A stretch of 42,985 nt of DNA from Alphaproteobacteria bacterium (GTDB lineage: Bacteria > Pseudomonadota > Alphaproteobacteria > SMXQ01). Of the stretch, positions 18,118-26,424 are shown piece after piece (the first letter of the stretch is position 1; each line of letters begins with the position of its first letter). Where the stretch lies: positions 1-42,985 of the forward strand of contig WHSO01000024.1 in the NCBI GenBank assembly GCA_009380075.1. The letters run 5' to 3'. Made by a program: the position numbers and the translations under genes. The notes beneath the pieces are model-generated. The model saw nothing but the letters and a program-made list of their open reading frames with translations. It did not search any database and was not told where the DNA came from.

Positions 18118-18489
18118 ATGAAGCGATCCTTGGGCGTTTGTGGCGTACTGGCTCTGTGTCTCAGCCTTGCCGCGCCGTCCGCGGCACAGGAAAGCGCATC
18201 CGAAACCTTCGAGACCGGCCGGACGCTGCTCCAGAAGTGCGGCGGGGACGCCGCCAGCCAGTCCCGATGCCTGAGCTATATCGAGGGGGTCGCCGACGCC
18301 ATGAGGCTGGAGCAAGCCTATCGGAGGACCTTTTTCGGAGCGCGGGTCTGCATCAACCAGAACATTTTGAGCCGTGAAATCAAGGACATCGTCGTGCGCT
18401 GGCTGAAGGACCACCCAGATAGGCAGCGCTACCCCGCATCGCAACTTATCGCGCAGGCCGTATTCAAGGCATTTCCGTGTGTACGGTGA
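18118..18489 (+). CDS. Small exported Rap1a/Tai-domain-like protein
   Basis: 123 residues from ATG 18118, preceded by AAGG at eight bases. A signal peptide (MKRSLGVCGVLALCLSLAAPSAAQ) leads into a helical domain with four spaced cysteines (LLQKCGG, QSRCLSYIEGVAD, ARVCINQN, KAFPCVR) and the pattern VRWLKDHPDRQRYPASQLIAQAVFKAFPC. This matches Rap1a/Tai immunity-protein domains. In Serratia such proteins protect against type VI secretion amidases, but in alphaproteobacteria they are common outside T6SS loci. No effector or T6SS gene is visible here, so an immunity role is not supported by context. The VOC gene follows three bases later. Confidence 0.7.
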   Translation: MKRSLGVCGVLALCLSLAAPSAAQESASETFETGRTLLQKCGGDAASQSRCLSYIEGVADAMRLEQAYRRTFFGARVCINQNILSREIKDIVVRWLKDHPDRQRYPASQLIAQAVFKAFPCVR

Positions 18490-18492
18490 GTC

Positions 18493-18918
18493 ATGCCGCC
18501 GACCGTACGTTTGAACCATACGATCGTCGTCGGACGCGACAAATCGGAGTCGGCGAGGTTCCTGGCCGAGATCCTGGGTCTTCCACCCCCCAGGATGCTG
18601 GGGCATTTTGCCGTGGTTCAGGTCGGCGACACGTCCCTGGATTTTGTCGAAACCGACGGCGAAATTACGCAACGTCACTTTGCCTTTCTCGTCAGCGAAG
18701 AGGAGTTCGACGAAATCTTCGCGCGACTCCGCGAGCGGAACATGCCGTTCTGGGCGGACCCCTTCCGCAGGGAACCGGGCCATATCAATCATTGGGACGA
18801 CGGCCGCGGGCTGTATTTCGACGATCCGAATGGCCACCTGCTCGAGATCATCACCCGTCCCTACGGCAGTGGCGGACGCGACGCGAAAAACCCTAACCCG
18901 CTGTTGCCGAGGACCTGA
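18493..18918 (+). CDS. VOC-family (glyoxalase/dioxygenase-like) metalloprotein
   Basis: 141 residues, a single VOC module made of two beta-alpha-beta-beta-beta halves. Possible metal ligands are His 9 (LNHTIVV), His 62 (QRHFAFLV) and Glu near residue 118 (GHLLEIIT). The ending YFDDPNGHLLEI is the typical VOC C-terminal motif. Proteins of this size act as glyoxalases, extradiol dioxygenases or antibiotic-binding proteins, and the substrate cannot be told here. The start is three bases after the previous stop, so co-transcription with the Rap1a/Tai-like gene is likely. Confidence 0.82.
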   Translation: MPPTVRLNHTIVVGRDKSESARFLAEILGLPPPRMLGHFAVVQVGDTSLDFVETDGEITQRHFAFLVSEEEFDEIFARLRERNMPFWADPFRREPGHINHWDDGRGLYFDDPNGHLLEIITRPYGSGGRDAKNPNPLLPRT

Positions 18919-18936
18919 CCGGCGGATGCGCGGCGG

Positions 18937-18958
18937 CGCGCCGGATCATCCCGGCGCG
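18937..18958. terminator. Hairpin at the convergent VOC / CHAD junction
   Basis: A perfect 8-bp inverted repeat, CGCGCCGG and CCGGCGCG with loop ATCATC, sits between two convergent stop codons (18918 and 18960). It has no proper U-run on either strand. It may act as a bidirectional transcript 3' end or RNA-stabilising hairpin. Confidence 0.5.
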
Positions 18959-18959
18959 T

Positions 18960-19892
18960 TCACGCGGCATCGGATGAAGCACGAGCGTTCTTTTCCTCCT
19001 CGCGCCAGAGGTTCCAGTAGGTCGCCCATCGCCCGACGAGCGCACCCGTCGATTCGGCGAGCAGTCTCTCGCCCAGTAGGAACGCCCTGGCCTCCAGCAC
19101 GGCCTGACGCTCCCGCGCAAGGCCGCACAGGGCTTCCACGTCTTTTGACGCCCCATAGGCTTCAGGGTCGGCGCCGAGGATGCGGTAAAACTCCGCTAGG
19201 TCGTGATACTCGCCGAGCATATCGCCCAGGTCGTGGGCAATCTTGCGGTGTGCCTTGATCGGTTCGGGCCAGATCGGGGAAAGAAGGCGCGCGTGATACC
19301 AGTGATACTTGACCCTCTTCCGCCAGTCGTGGAAGGCCTCAGCCGTTCCATCGGCACGCGCCCGGATCATCGCCTTGCGCGCCCGCTTGTAGGTCTTGCC
19401 GAGGCCACCAGACAGGGCGTCGAAGTCATCCGCGTCCAGCCGCCACGTTTGGCACCGCTTCCGCGCTTCGATCACGGCGCCCCGGAACGCCTTCAACCTT
19501 TCGTCGATGTCTTCGTCGCGCATGGCTTCCTGCCGCCGGAACGTCAGCCGGCGGCGCACGGTCGCTAGGGCCGGGCGGTCGATTTGCCTTTTGTAGATAC
19601 CGGCCAGCAGATCATAGGTTTGGCGGAGGACTTCGGCGTCGCGGGCCACCGAAAGGGCCCGGGCGGCGTCGCGGAAGGCCTTGTTTTCGTCGGCATAACC
19701 GTCGAATACCGGGCGCACGAGACGCACCAGACCCCGCAGCTTCTTGCAGCGCTTGCGCAGGTCGTGGATCACGGCGTCACGGTCGTCTGCGGGGCGGTTA
19801 ATCTCCCGGATCGCCCCATCGATCTGCTGCAGGGCGATGCGCCGGATGCCCGCGGCGACCGAGGAGTCTTCCTGTTCAAATCGATAGGCCAA
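18960..19892 (-). CDS. CHAD-domain protein (polyphosphate-associated, histidine-rich helical domain)
   Basis: About 310 residues from TTG 19892. CHAD domains are helical bundles with conserved His, Lys and Arg that bind inorganic polyphosphate. Visible conserved parts are AVIHDLRKRCKKLRGLVRLVRP, DAEVLRQTYD, FHDWRKRVKYHWYHARLL and LGDMLGEYHDLAEF. I chose TTG because GGAGGGA lies just upstream and the resulting start, (M)AYRFEQEDSSVAAGIRR, matches the usual start of CHAD proteins. An ATG at 19937 would add 15 atypical residues. It is 110 bases after modC on the same strand. A PPK2 enzyme that uses polyphosphate lies at 26820, which is suggestive but not an operon link. Confidence 0.85.
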   Translation of the reverse strand: MAYRFEQEDSSVAAGIRRIALQQIDGAIREINRPADDRDAVIHDLRKRCKKLRGLVRLVRPVFDGYADENKAFRDAARALSVARDAEVLRQTYDLLAGIYKRQIDRPALATVRRRLTFRRQEAMRDEDIDERLKAFRGAVIEARKRCQTWRLDADDFDALSGGLGKTYKRARKAMIRARADGTAEAFHDWRKRVKYHWYHARLLSPIWPEPIKAHRKIAHDLGDMLGEYHDLAEFYRILGADPEAYGASKDVEALCGLARERQAVLEARAFLLGERLLAESTGALVGRWATYWNLWREEEKNARASSDAA

Positions 19893-20003
19893 AATCCCTC
19901 CGCTCGCTGGACGGTTCGGCGACCTCACAAAAAACATAGTGCCCCGTACCGGGCAATCAAGCATTCCTGAGGAAAAAGCCACCGAAGCGCGGCCCTTCCG
20001 GGT

Positions 20004-21134
20004 TCAATCCGGGCCGGCCAATCCCAGGTTCAGGGAAAGCTTGTCGAACGCGATGGATTTCACCATGGCAAAGACGGCGTGCCCGGGAGCCAGGTTCAAT
20101 TCGGCCACCGATGCTCGCGTGACGCTGGAACGCACGACGGCGCCGCCGAGGTCGATGAGGACCTCCGCGTGGGCGGTTTCCGGCTCTTCGATGATGTCCC
20201 GGATGATGCCCGCCAGGACGTTCCGGATGCTGATTCCCGACGGCCGTTCGATCGCGAGTGAGACGTCGCGCGCAAGAATACGGATGCGCAGGGTGCTGCC
20301 GGGCGCCCTGTCCACCATCGGGATTGCCAGTTCCTGGCCGTGGTGGTCGAGATACGTCAGGCGGAACGCCGTATCGTGCCGCACGACACGGACCGCGAGT
20401 ATGACCCCTGCTTCAGCGCGGTCGATGGCCGACTGCAGGTCGAGCTTCTCCCACACCGTCGTGACCGGGCCGTCGGCGATCTTGCGGCCGTTCGACAGCA
20501 CGACGATCCGGTCGGCGAGGCGGGCGACCTCGGCGATGTCGTGAGAGACGTAAACCATCGGCATGTGCAGCGTCTTCTGCAGCGTCTCCAGGTATGGGAT
20601 GATCTCATCCTTCGTCATGCTGTCAAGCGCGGCCAGGGGCTCGTCCATCAGCAGGAGTTGCGGCTGCGACAGCAGGGCTCGTCCGATGGCGACGCGCTGG
20701 CGCTCGCCGCCGGACAAGGTTGCGGTGCCGCGCCCGAGCAACGGCCCGATGCCGAGCAACGCCACAACGTCGTCGAACCGAAGCGCGTGATCGGATTCGC
20801 GTTTCCCGGATCGCCGCAGGCCGAAGCGCAGGTTTCCGCGGACCGACAGGTGCGGGAAAAGGCTCGCTTCCTGGAGGACGTAGCCCACCGGGCGCCGATG
20901 CGGTTTGAGAAACGTGCGCCGGTCGCTGTCCTGCCAGATGTCACGGCCGATCGCCAGGCAGCCCGGCAGGTTCTGGAGACCCGCCATGCAGCGCAGGATC
21001 GTCGTCTTTCCGCAGCCGGAGGGGCCGAACAGCGCGGTGATGCCACGCATCGGGAACGTGAAGGCGACGTCAAGGGTGAACGCGCCGAGGGTCCCCCGGA
21101 ACGCCACGTCACCCATGGCATCATCGCCGCTCAT
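20004..21134 (-). CDS. modC: Molybdate ABC transporter ATP-binding protein ModC
   Basis: 376 residues. The ATPase domain carries Walker [11 protein letters not shown]-loop [10 protein letters not shown], signature [14 protein letters not shown], Walker [13 protein letters not shown] and switch YVSHDIAE. The C-terminal 90 residues form a TOBE/Mop-like domain ([22 protein letters not shown], ending [14 protein letters not shown]), which in ModC binds molybdate or regulates transport. The start ATG 21134 overlaps the modB stop as ATGA, so the pair is translationally coupled. The protein energises molybdate or tungstate uptake by ModAB, which supplies the molybdenum cofactor of NasA and other enzymes. 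Confidence 0.95.
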   Translation of the reverse strand: MSGDDAMGDVAFRGTLGAFTLDVAFTFPMRGITALFGPSGCGKTTILRCMAGLQNLPGCLAIGRDIWQDSDRRTFLKPHRRPVGYVLQEASLFPHLSVRGNLRFGLRRSGKRESDHALRFDDVVALLGIGPLLGRGTATLSGGERQRVAIGRALLSQPQLLLMDEPLAALDSMTKDEIIPYLETLQKTLHMPMVYVSHDIAEVARLADRIVVLSNGRKIADGPVTTVWEKLDLQSAIDRAEAGVILAVRVVRHDTAFRLTYLDHHGQELAIPMVDRAPGSTLRIRILARDVSLAIERPSGISIRNVLAGIIRDIIEEPETAHAEVLIDLGGAVVRSSVTRASVAELNLAPGHAVFAMVKSIAFDKLSLNLGLAGPD

Positions 21135-21814
21135 GAGCCGCCCCGCTTCAACCGCCTGTCGACGGTCATGACGGCGACGATCACCAGGAACGAAAAGACC
21201 AGCATGCCGACCGCCAGTATGTGGGCCTGCGCCCACTGCAGCGTCTCCACATAGTCGTAGATCGCCACCGACAGGACCTTCGTTTCATCCGGGATGTTGC
21301 CGCCAATCATCAGGACGACACCGAATTCGCCGACGGTATGCGCGAAGCCCAGGACCGCGGCGGTCAGGAACCCCGGCCGCGCCAGCGGAACGGCGACGGT
21401 CCAGAACCGGTCCCAGGGCGTCGCCCGCAGGGTCGCCGCCACCTCGAGCGGCCGGTCGCCGAACGCCTCGAAAGCGTTGCGGATCGGCTGCACGACGAAG
21501 GGCATCGAATAGACGACCGAGCCGATCACCAGGCCCTCGAAGGTAAAGGCGAGCGATCGCCCCCCGAACAGGCCGGCGACCCACCCTCCCGGTCCGTCGG
21601 GGCCGAGCGCCAGCAGGAGATAGAATCCGATCACCGTCGGCGGCAGCACCAGCGGCAGGGCGACGACGGCCGCGACGCCCTCTTTCCAGCGCTGGCGCGA
21701 GCGCGCCAGCCACCATGCGATCGGCGTCCCGAGAATGAGGAGCACCACGGTCGTCGTTGCCGCGAGTTGCAGCGTCAGCCGGACTGGCGGCCAGATGTCC
21801 GATCCTTCAAGCAT
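21131..21814 (-). CDS. modB: Molybdate ABC transporter permease ModB
   Basis: 227 residues, the normal length for ModB. Five or six membrane helices are visible, beginning with [20 protein letters not shown]. The coupling loop reads [26 protein letters not shown], the classic ModB/CysT-type EAA motif, and [20 protein letters not shown] is the characteristic ModB stretch that follows it. It lies 12 bases after modA and overlaps modC by four bases. Confidence 0.96.
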   Translation of the reverse strand: MLEGSDIWPPVRLTLQLAATTTVVLLILGTPIAWWLARSRQRWKEGVAAVVALPLVLPPTVIGFYLLLALGPDGPGGWVAGLFGGRSLAFTFEGLVIGSVVYSMPFVVQPIRNAFEAFGDRPLEVAATLRATPWDRFWTVAVPLARPGFLTAAVLGFAHTVGEFGVVLMIGGNIPDETKVLSVAIYDYVETLQWAQAHILAVGMLVFSFLVIVAVMTVDRRLKRGGS

Positions 21815-21826
21815 GGCCCGTGCTGC

Positions 21827-22603
21827 TCATGAGCCGGGCCCGTAACCAAGCTTTTCCATGACGGCCCGCGCCTGCGGCCCCCGGAGAAGTTGCAGGAACG
21901 CGCGGGCCGCCTCGTTCCGTGCTCCACGTTTGAGAAGCACAGCGTCCTGGGCGATGACGGCGTGGAGATTCTGCGGGACGACCCACTTCGACCCCGTGCT
22001 GATTCCAGCAAGCTGCGACAGCGCAACGAAGCCGACCTCCGCGTTGCCGGAATCCACGAACTGAAACGTCTGGGCGATGTTGTTGCCCTGAACGATCCTT
22101 CCCCGCAAAGCATCGTAGACGCCGAGTGCCCTCAACGTCTCGACCGCGGCACTTCCGTAAGGCGCGGTTGCCGGATTGGCGATGGCCAGCCGGGTGAATT
22201 TTCCGGCCCGCAACGTCGCCTCGCCATCAACCCGCCCCGCATCCCGGCTGTAGACGACAATCCTGCCGGTGGCGTAGGTGAACCGGCTGTCGGGGACGGC
22301 GAAACCTTCGGTGACCGCTTTTTGCGGCCGCGCCCGGTCGGCGGCAAGAAACACGTCGAACGGCGCCCCCTGGGTGACCTGGGTGTAGAGCTGTCCGGTC
22401 GAGCCAAAGCTGAGGACGGTCTTGTGACCCGTCTCTTTCGCAAACAGGCCGGCGATGTCCTTGGCGGCGGCCGAGAAGTTCGCGGCGACAGCGGCCCGGA
22501 CCTCGCCGCCAAGGGCGGTTCCGGGTCGGCCGGAAAGAGCCAGCACGATAAAGATCCCGGCCGCAAGAACGGGGCGCAGGCGGAACATCGGTCGCAGCGG
22601 CAT
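21827..22603 (-). CDS. modA: Molybdate-binding periplasmic protein ModA
   Basis: 258 residues with a signal peptide (MPLRPMFRLRPVLAAG ... TALGGEV). The mature protein shows the ModA pattern of ligand residues: VAANFSAAAKDIAG, LSFGSTGQLYTQV (the Ser-Thr loop that holds the oxyanion), GAPFDVFLAADRARP, NPATAPYG and FVDSGNAEVGFVALSQ. The ATG at 22603 is preceded by AAGGGG at six bases. A promoter and a ModE-box-like palindrome lie directly upstream. It supplies molybdate to ModB and ModC encoded next. Confidence 0.95.
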   Translation of the reverse strand: MPLRPMFRLRPVLAAGIFIVLALSGRPGTALGGEVRAAVAANFSAAAKDIAGLFAKETGHKTVLSFGSTGQLYTQVTQGAPFDVFLAADRARPQKAVTEGFAVPDSRFTYATGRIVVYSRDAGRVDGEATLRAGKFTRLAIANPATAPYGSAAVETLRALGVYDALRGRIVQGNNIAQTFQFVDSGNAEVGFVALSQLAGISTGSKWVVPQNLHAVIAQDAVLLKRGARNEAARAFLQLLRGPQARAVMEKLGYGPGS

Positions 22604-22618
22604 ATTTGCCCCTTACAG

Positions 22619-22642
22619 CGATATGTCTATAAGAATATATCG
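22619..22642 (-). promoter_or_regulatory. ModE-box-like operator 1 over the modA promoter
   Basis: Palindrome CGATAT-N12-ATATCG ending 15 bases before the modA ATG. It resembles the ModE box (CG-n-TATAT half-sites in inverted repeat) and covers the likely -10 element, as expected for repression when molybdate is plentiful. The regulator is probably the ModE-like protein encoded upstream. Confidence 0.7.
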
Positions 22643-22654
22643 ACACATACCCAA
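22626..22654 (-). promoter_or_regulatory. Predicted modA promoter
   Basis: On the minus strand TTGGGT (22654-22649) and TATAGA (22631-22626) are separated by exactly 17 bases, a usable sigma-70-type pair with a moderate -35. The -10 lies inside the palindrome at 22619-22642. Confidence 0.5.
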
Positions 22655-22674
22655 CACGTTGCCCCGGCCGCAAG

Positions 22675-22698
22675 CGATATTTTCATTTGGTTATATCG
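22675..22698 (-). promoter_or_regulatory. ModE-box-like operator 2, overlapping the end of the ModE-like gene
   Basis: A second CGATAT-N12-ATATCG palindrome with the same 12-base spacing, extended by one further pair to GCGATAT and ATATCGC. Its centre is 56 bases from the first. It overlaps the last codons and stop of the ModE-like gene and lies upstream of the modA -35. Paired sites suggest cooperative binding or looping (inference). Confidence 0.65.
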
Positions 22699-23048
22699 CC
22701 AAGAAGCCGGCGCAATGCCCGGACCTCGGTTCGGGAACCGGCCTCTGCGCGTTCCTCGATCATTCGGTAAAGGCTGAGGACCCGTTCGCCGGATTCGGTC
22801 AGGGCGGCGCCGCCGAAGGATTTGCCGCCCTTGTTGGTTGTCACCAGGGGCTTGCGGAAATCCCGGTTCATTTCCTCGACCAGGCCCCAAGCGCGCTTGT
22901 AACTCATGCCCAGGCTGCGGCCGGCCGCGGCGATGGAGCCCGTCGCCGAAATGCCCGCGAGCAGGTCTGCCTTGCCGGGGCCGAGCGCGATCCCGGGCTG
23001 CAGCACGATCCGCAGGCGGACGCCGGTCGTCTTGTTGCCTATCCTCAT
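22683..23048 (-). CDS. ModE-like molybdate regulator, DNA-binding domain only
   Basis: About 121 residues. The winged helix-turn-helix of ModE is clear: LGPGKADLLAGISATGSIAAAGRSLGMSYKRAWGLVEEMN, followed by the wing GGKSFGGAALTESGERVL. Full ModE (about 260 residues) adds two Mop domains that bind molybdate, and these are absent here. The ligand must be sensed by another protein or by an unrecognised mechanism, and such short forms are known in alphaproteobacteria. The start ATG 23048 (MRIGNKTTGVRLRI) fits relatives. Longer starts would overlap the preceding gene. It sits directly upstream of modABC, with two palindromic candidate operators between. Confidence 0.85.
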   Translation of the reverse strand: MRIGNKTTGVRLRIVLQPGIALGPGKADLLAGISATGSIAAAGRSLGMSYKRAWGLVEEMNRDFRKPLVTTNKGGKSFGGAALTESGERVLSLYRMIEERAEAGSRTEVRALRRLLGDITK

Positions 23049-23097
23049 GCGTCCAGTCCCGAGCGATGGCCCGGGGGCCATCGTTCCACGACGTCGA

Positions 23098-23865
23098 TCA
23101 AAAGACACCCGCTTCCCGGGCGGCGACCCAGAGAAGCCGGAGGGCGAGCAGGGTCAGTATAAATCGAAATACCGTCCGGAAGATTTTTTCCGGCACGTGA
23201 TCGAGAGCCATCCGCCCGCACCAGGTAGCGAGGATCCCCGATGCGATCAGGGCGACGATCAGCGGCGCATAGGCGCCGAGAGCGATGCCCACGGTCATGA
23301 AGGCGGCCGCTTTCGCCGTATGCATGATCACCATCAGGGCGCCAAAGGTCGCGACGTAGTTGCGCCGATCGGGTGTCGCATGATGGACGAAGGGCCCGAC
23401 GAGGGTGCCGGTCGCGCTGACGAAGACGCCGAGGAATGTCGCGGCGAAGCCGACCACGGCGAAGCGCCCGCGCGCGCCGCCCACGCGCGCCACCTTCGGC
23501 AGCCACACCGCGAGCAGGATGAAGCACGCGATGATCCCCTGCAGCACGCCGGTCGGCAGCGTAACGAAGATCTGCGCTCCTGCCGCGGCGCCGATCACCG
23601 CGCCGGCGAGGAACGGCAGGAGCAGTTCCTTGACCACGTAGGACCACATGATGGCCACGCGGCCGACGTTGGAGACGAGCTGCACCAGCGTATGAAGCGG
23701 GATGACGACGACCGGCGGGAAAACGGTGGCGAGAATGGCCAGCAGCAGCAGGCCGCCGGCCGCACCGGTGACCATGCCGAAGAAATGGGTGAAGAAGGAG
23801 CCCGCGGCGAGCGCGGCGAACAGCCAGGCATCGACACCCGGCACGCCCAGAAATCCCGGCTCCAT
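23098..23865 (-). CDS. TauE/SafE-family membrane permease
   Basis: 255 residues with about eight hydrophobic helices and the two repeated halves typical of TauE/SafE (DUF81). The first half has FGMVTGAAGGLLLLAIL and the second has FLGVFVSATGTLVGPFV. Family members move sulphite, sulphoacetate or other small organic acids and sulphur anions across the inner membrane. The gene precedes the ModE-like regulator by 49 bases on the same strand, so it may belong to the mod operon. A role in oxyanion balance is possible but unproved. A dispersed repeat lies just upstream of its start. Confidence 0.8.
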   Translation of the reverse strand: MEPGFLGVPGVDAWLFAALAAGSFFTHFFGMVTGAAGGLLLLAILATVFPPVVVIPLHTLVQLVSNVGRVAIMWSYVVKELLLPFLAGAVIGAAAGAQIFVTLPTGVLQGIIACFILLAVWLPKVARVGGARGRFAVVGFAATFLGVFVSATGTLVGPFVHHATPDRRNYVATFGALMVIMHTAKAAAFMTVGIALGAYAPLIVALIASGILATWCGRMALDHVPEKIFRTVFRFILTLLALRLLWVAAREAGVF

Positions 23866-23953
23866 TCAGCTAACCCCCCATCCCCAGCGCGCGACCTGAA
23901 CCCAGCAATTTGACCTCGGCCAAACAGAGGCCTCACTCCGCCAAGCCAGGCTG

Positions 23954-24072
23954 TAGTGGCCGAGTTGGCAATCTGGTGCGAACCGTTCGCCGCTGATATT
24001 CGCCGAGATCATTAACAGGGAACTTGGTTCCAGGAACAGGTTAAAATTCATAAATTGCAGGAAATTTCTCAC
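23954..24072 (+). repeat. Dispersed repeat, copy A (divergent)
   Basis: It contains the block TGCGAACCG (23977) and, 40 bases on, AACAGGGAACTTGG, with flanking TTGGCAATC that matches the other copies' GGCAGTC. It is the most diverged of four copies in the window (others at 28612, 32660 and 41505). It lies between the TauE/SafE gene and the dehydrogenase small subunit and encodes nothing recognisable. Confidence 0.6.
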
Positions 24073-24185
24073 TGAAAACGGCCAATCGGTCGTGCGGACG
24101 ACGCTGAACAGATATTCGATGGGAAAAGGTGAAAGTACGTGTTAACGGGAAACTCCGGGAGCGGTCGCGACGTCTTGTCCATATC

Positions 24186-24602
24186 TCAGAAGGTCGCGAA
24201 GGGACTGCCGCACGCCTGAGGCGTACCACGATAGGTGATCGTCTTGGGTCCGTTCGAATAGTTATCAAAGAAGTCGGAGCCCACAAGGAAAGCCGAAAAG
24301 ACCCGTCTTTCCTCTTCTTCGACTTGCCGCCGCAATTCGTCGGGGAGCAACACTTTGACGTCGACGACGCCTTCGACAGCGGCAAACGTTCGAAGCTTGA
24401 GCGCATGCCCCTGTTTCTTGTTGTAGTCACGGATAAAGAGAGCAAGCCCTTCCGGATCGAAACGGTAACCCGGCAACCAGTGTTTCAGGATCGCGTGTAT
24501 CCAGCCGTGGTACTGGTCGGTAATCGCGAATGCCGCGCCACCGGCGATGACAGCCGCTCCGGCCACAGCCCCCATGAACATAAACTTCCGGCGGCTTACC
24601 AT
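24186..24602 (-). CDS. Tat-exported small subunit of a GMC dehydrogenase (gluconate 2-dehydrogenase subunit 3 / gamma type)
   Basis: 138 residues. The N-terminus SRRKFMFMGAVAGAAVIAGG is a Tat-type signal with the twin arginine. The rest is helical and ends YRGTPQACGSPFATF, close to the usual '..C.NPFA.' ending of this family. Gamma subunits fold with the FAD subunit and carry it through the Tat pore as a hitch-hiker, since the large subunit has no signal of its own. Its start overlaps the large subunit stop by seven bases, so the two are coupled. The usual third partner, a multihaem cytochrome c, is not seen in the window. Confidence 0.8.
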   Translation of the reverse strand: MVSRRKFMFMGAVAGAAVIAGGAAFAITDQYHGWIHAILKHWLPGYRFDPEGLALFIRDYNKKQGHALKLRTFAAVEGVVDVKVLLPDELRRQVEEEERRVFSAFLVGSDFFDNYSNGPKTITYRGTPQACGSPFATF

Positions 24603-26059
24603 GACGGCGCCTTTCCCGCCGCGATATCCGCGGCGCGGAGCGACAACGCTGCAGCCGTCAGGCTAGGGGCGACCGGCGGACAGGTCGGCAGAACGCTCGT
24701 TCCGACAACGATAAGATTGCGGATGCCGTGATGCACCTGCGAACGGTCGACGACGGAATCGGCGCGATTTCTCCCCATACGGAGTGTGCCCTGGAGATGC
24801 GATTCCGACGGTCGGTAGCCTTTGAAAACGATCTTTTCGACCGGCAACGGAGCGAGAACCTCCGGGAGCAGGCCAAGGCTGCGTTCAGCACCACGCGCCG
24901 CATACGCCGAATGGCCCTGAAAATGCACCGCAACGTTGCCGGACGAATCGACCGAGACCCTGTTCTCGTTGCGCAGCTCGTCCTCGACGGTCACGTTCAT
25001 GGCCAGCGTTTGCCGCCAACGCCCGATTTCCGTCCGGACGCCATAAGGAAAGCGGTTATCGAAAACCAGGAAGGCACCCCCGTGTTCCGACCGAAAGGCA
25101 CCGTCGTAGAGCGAATAGTTCGCACCCGTGGTGATGGTACTTCCATCGAGGTTGTCAAGCCCGTCGAGAAGCACCTCGACGGCATACCCCAGTTGCTCAT
25201 TAAGTCCGCGGCCGAGCAGGGGATGACCAATGCCCGACCGAAGTAGAATCGCAGGGCTGTGAATTGCGTTGGCGCCGAGCACGCAGAGATCGCACCCGAC
25301 ACGTTGCTCCCCCGACGCGTGCCTGAATCGAACGGTGGAAACACTGGACGCGCCCGATCTCTCGACTTCGATGACCTCGGCTTCCGTGAGTATGCGCACG
25401 TTGGGATTCTCTGTGATGTGCCGGAACCCGTTGAGGGCCGTGAATTTGGCGTGGACGGGACAGAGATTGCACCGAAACGTGGCGCAACATTGAGGTCGTT
25501 GTGCGTTGGCCACACGGGCGCGTGCCGTCGGCATGACGAAATGCCTGTCGGGCTGGGCCTTCTTCATGAGCCTGTCGGCCGCTGAAAACTTGTGGGGCGG
25601 CTGTGGATATGGGCGGCTCCGTGGCGAGATGATGCGGATATCTTCCGGACCTGAAATATCCATGATTTCTTCGGCAGCCATGTAATAGGGCTCCATCTCC
25701 TCATAGGAGACAGGCCAGTCTCGGCCGCGCCCGTAAAGGCTCTTGAGGCGAAAATCGCTCGGATGCAACCGCGGCGTCGTTCCGTACCAGCAATTGGTTC
25801 CACCACCGTAGCCGATCGTAAAATTCCAGGGTTTGTCCTTTCCGATTGATCGGAATGTACTGTTCGACGGAACGACGGAATTTTCATTGCTTTCGAGCTG
25901 TGCATCCCATGGACGATACGGACCACGCTCCAGCATCAGGACACGGGCCTCCGGTTGCCTCTCCAACAACCTGTGAACGAAGAACAACGACCCAAAGCCC
26001 GTACCGATAACGACAACGGGCTGTTGACGGTGTCTGGGATCCAATTCGCTAATTATCAT
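24596..26059 (-). CDS. GMC-family FAD-dependent dehydrogenase large subunit (sugar or alcohol dehydrogenase)
   Basis: 487 residues without a signal peptide. The FAD-binding loop VVVIGTGFGSLFF is near residue 16, and a glycine-rich GYGGGTNCWYG follows near residue 85. The C-terminal GMC parts SESHLQGTLRMG and NLIVVGTSVLPTCP (with the catalytic His region) are intact. Around residue 190 CCATFRCNLCP carries four cysteines resembling the [3Fe-4S] site of FAD-glucose and fructose dehydrogenases (CC-x4-C-x3-C), but with one residue fewer before the last Cys. It probably oxidises a sugar, sugar acid or alcohol in the periplasm. The substrate is not readable. No strong ribosome site is seen before ATG 26059. 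Confidence 0.85.
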   Translation of the reverse strand: MIISELDPRHRQQPVVVIGTGFGSLFFVHRLLERQPEARVLMLERGPYRPWDAQLESNENSVVPSNSTFRSIGKDKPWNFTIGYGGGTNCWYGTTPRLHPSDFRLKSLYGRGRDWPVSYEEMEPYYMAAEEIMDISGPEDIRIISPRSRPYPQPPHKFSAADRLMKKAQPDRHFVMPTARARVANAQRPQCCATFRCNLCPVHAKFTALNGFRHITENPNVRILTEAEVIEVERSGASSVSTVRFRHASGEQRVGCDLCVLGANAIHSPAILLRSGIGHPLLGRGLNEQLGYAVEVLLDGLDNLDGSTITTGANYSLYDGAFRSEHGGAFLVFDNRFPYGVRTEIGRWRQTLAMNVTVEDELRNENRVSVDSSGNVAVHFQGHSAYAARGAERSLGLLPEVLAPLPVEKIVFKGYRPSESHLQGTLRMGRNRADSVVDRSQVHHGIRNLIVVGTSVLPTCPPVAPSLTAAALSLRAADIAAGKAPSW

Positions 26060-26424
26060 TGTCGATACCAGGCGCAGTCACGCGACGAACTGGTCCGCGC
26101 ATTCTCGGGCATGGATTCGAATCCGTATCCAGAACTCTGAACATCCGTTGACGTGACAATGTTGGAGGATCAGCACCCACGTCGGGAGTTCCCGAAAGGG
26201 CGAGGATTGAAGATCAACATTCTGGCAGTTTTGCCGCGCCGGGCCAGTGATCAGGCTGTGAACATGGAAATCCGCAGAAAGCGCCGGACCTCCCGGGATT
26301 CGAGTGCGATCAAGACCGCCAAGGGACGGGCGGCAGGATTGAACAGCGGGAGAGCCCTATCGGCAAATCACTTCGTCATCATACGCACCTGTGATTCACA
26401 GAAGCGAGGGTGCGGCGCCGTGGG
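26060..26424. other. Intergenic stretch upstream of the GMC dehydrogenase
   Basis: About 365 bases between the dehydrogenase start and the nhaA remnant. A plus-strand frame at 26153-26428 is open but basic and without recognisable features. I see no gene, RNA or repeat here. Confidence 0.5.

Noticed and set aside
18118-18489. Type VI secretion immunity role for the Rap1a/Tai-like protein
   Set aside because: No effector, VgrG, Hcp or other secretion gene is in the window, and this domain is widespread in alphaproteobacteria outside such loci.
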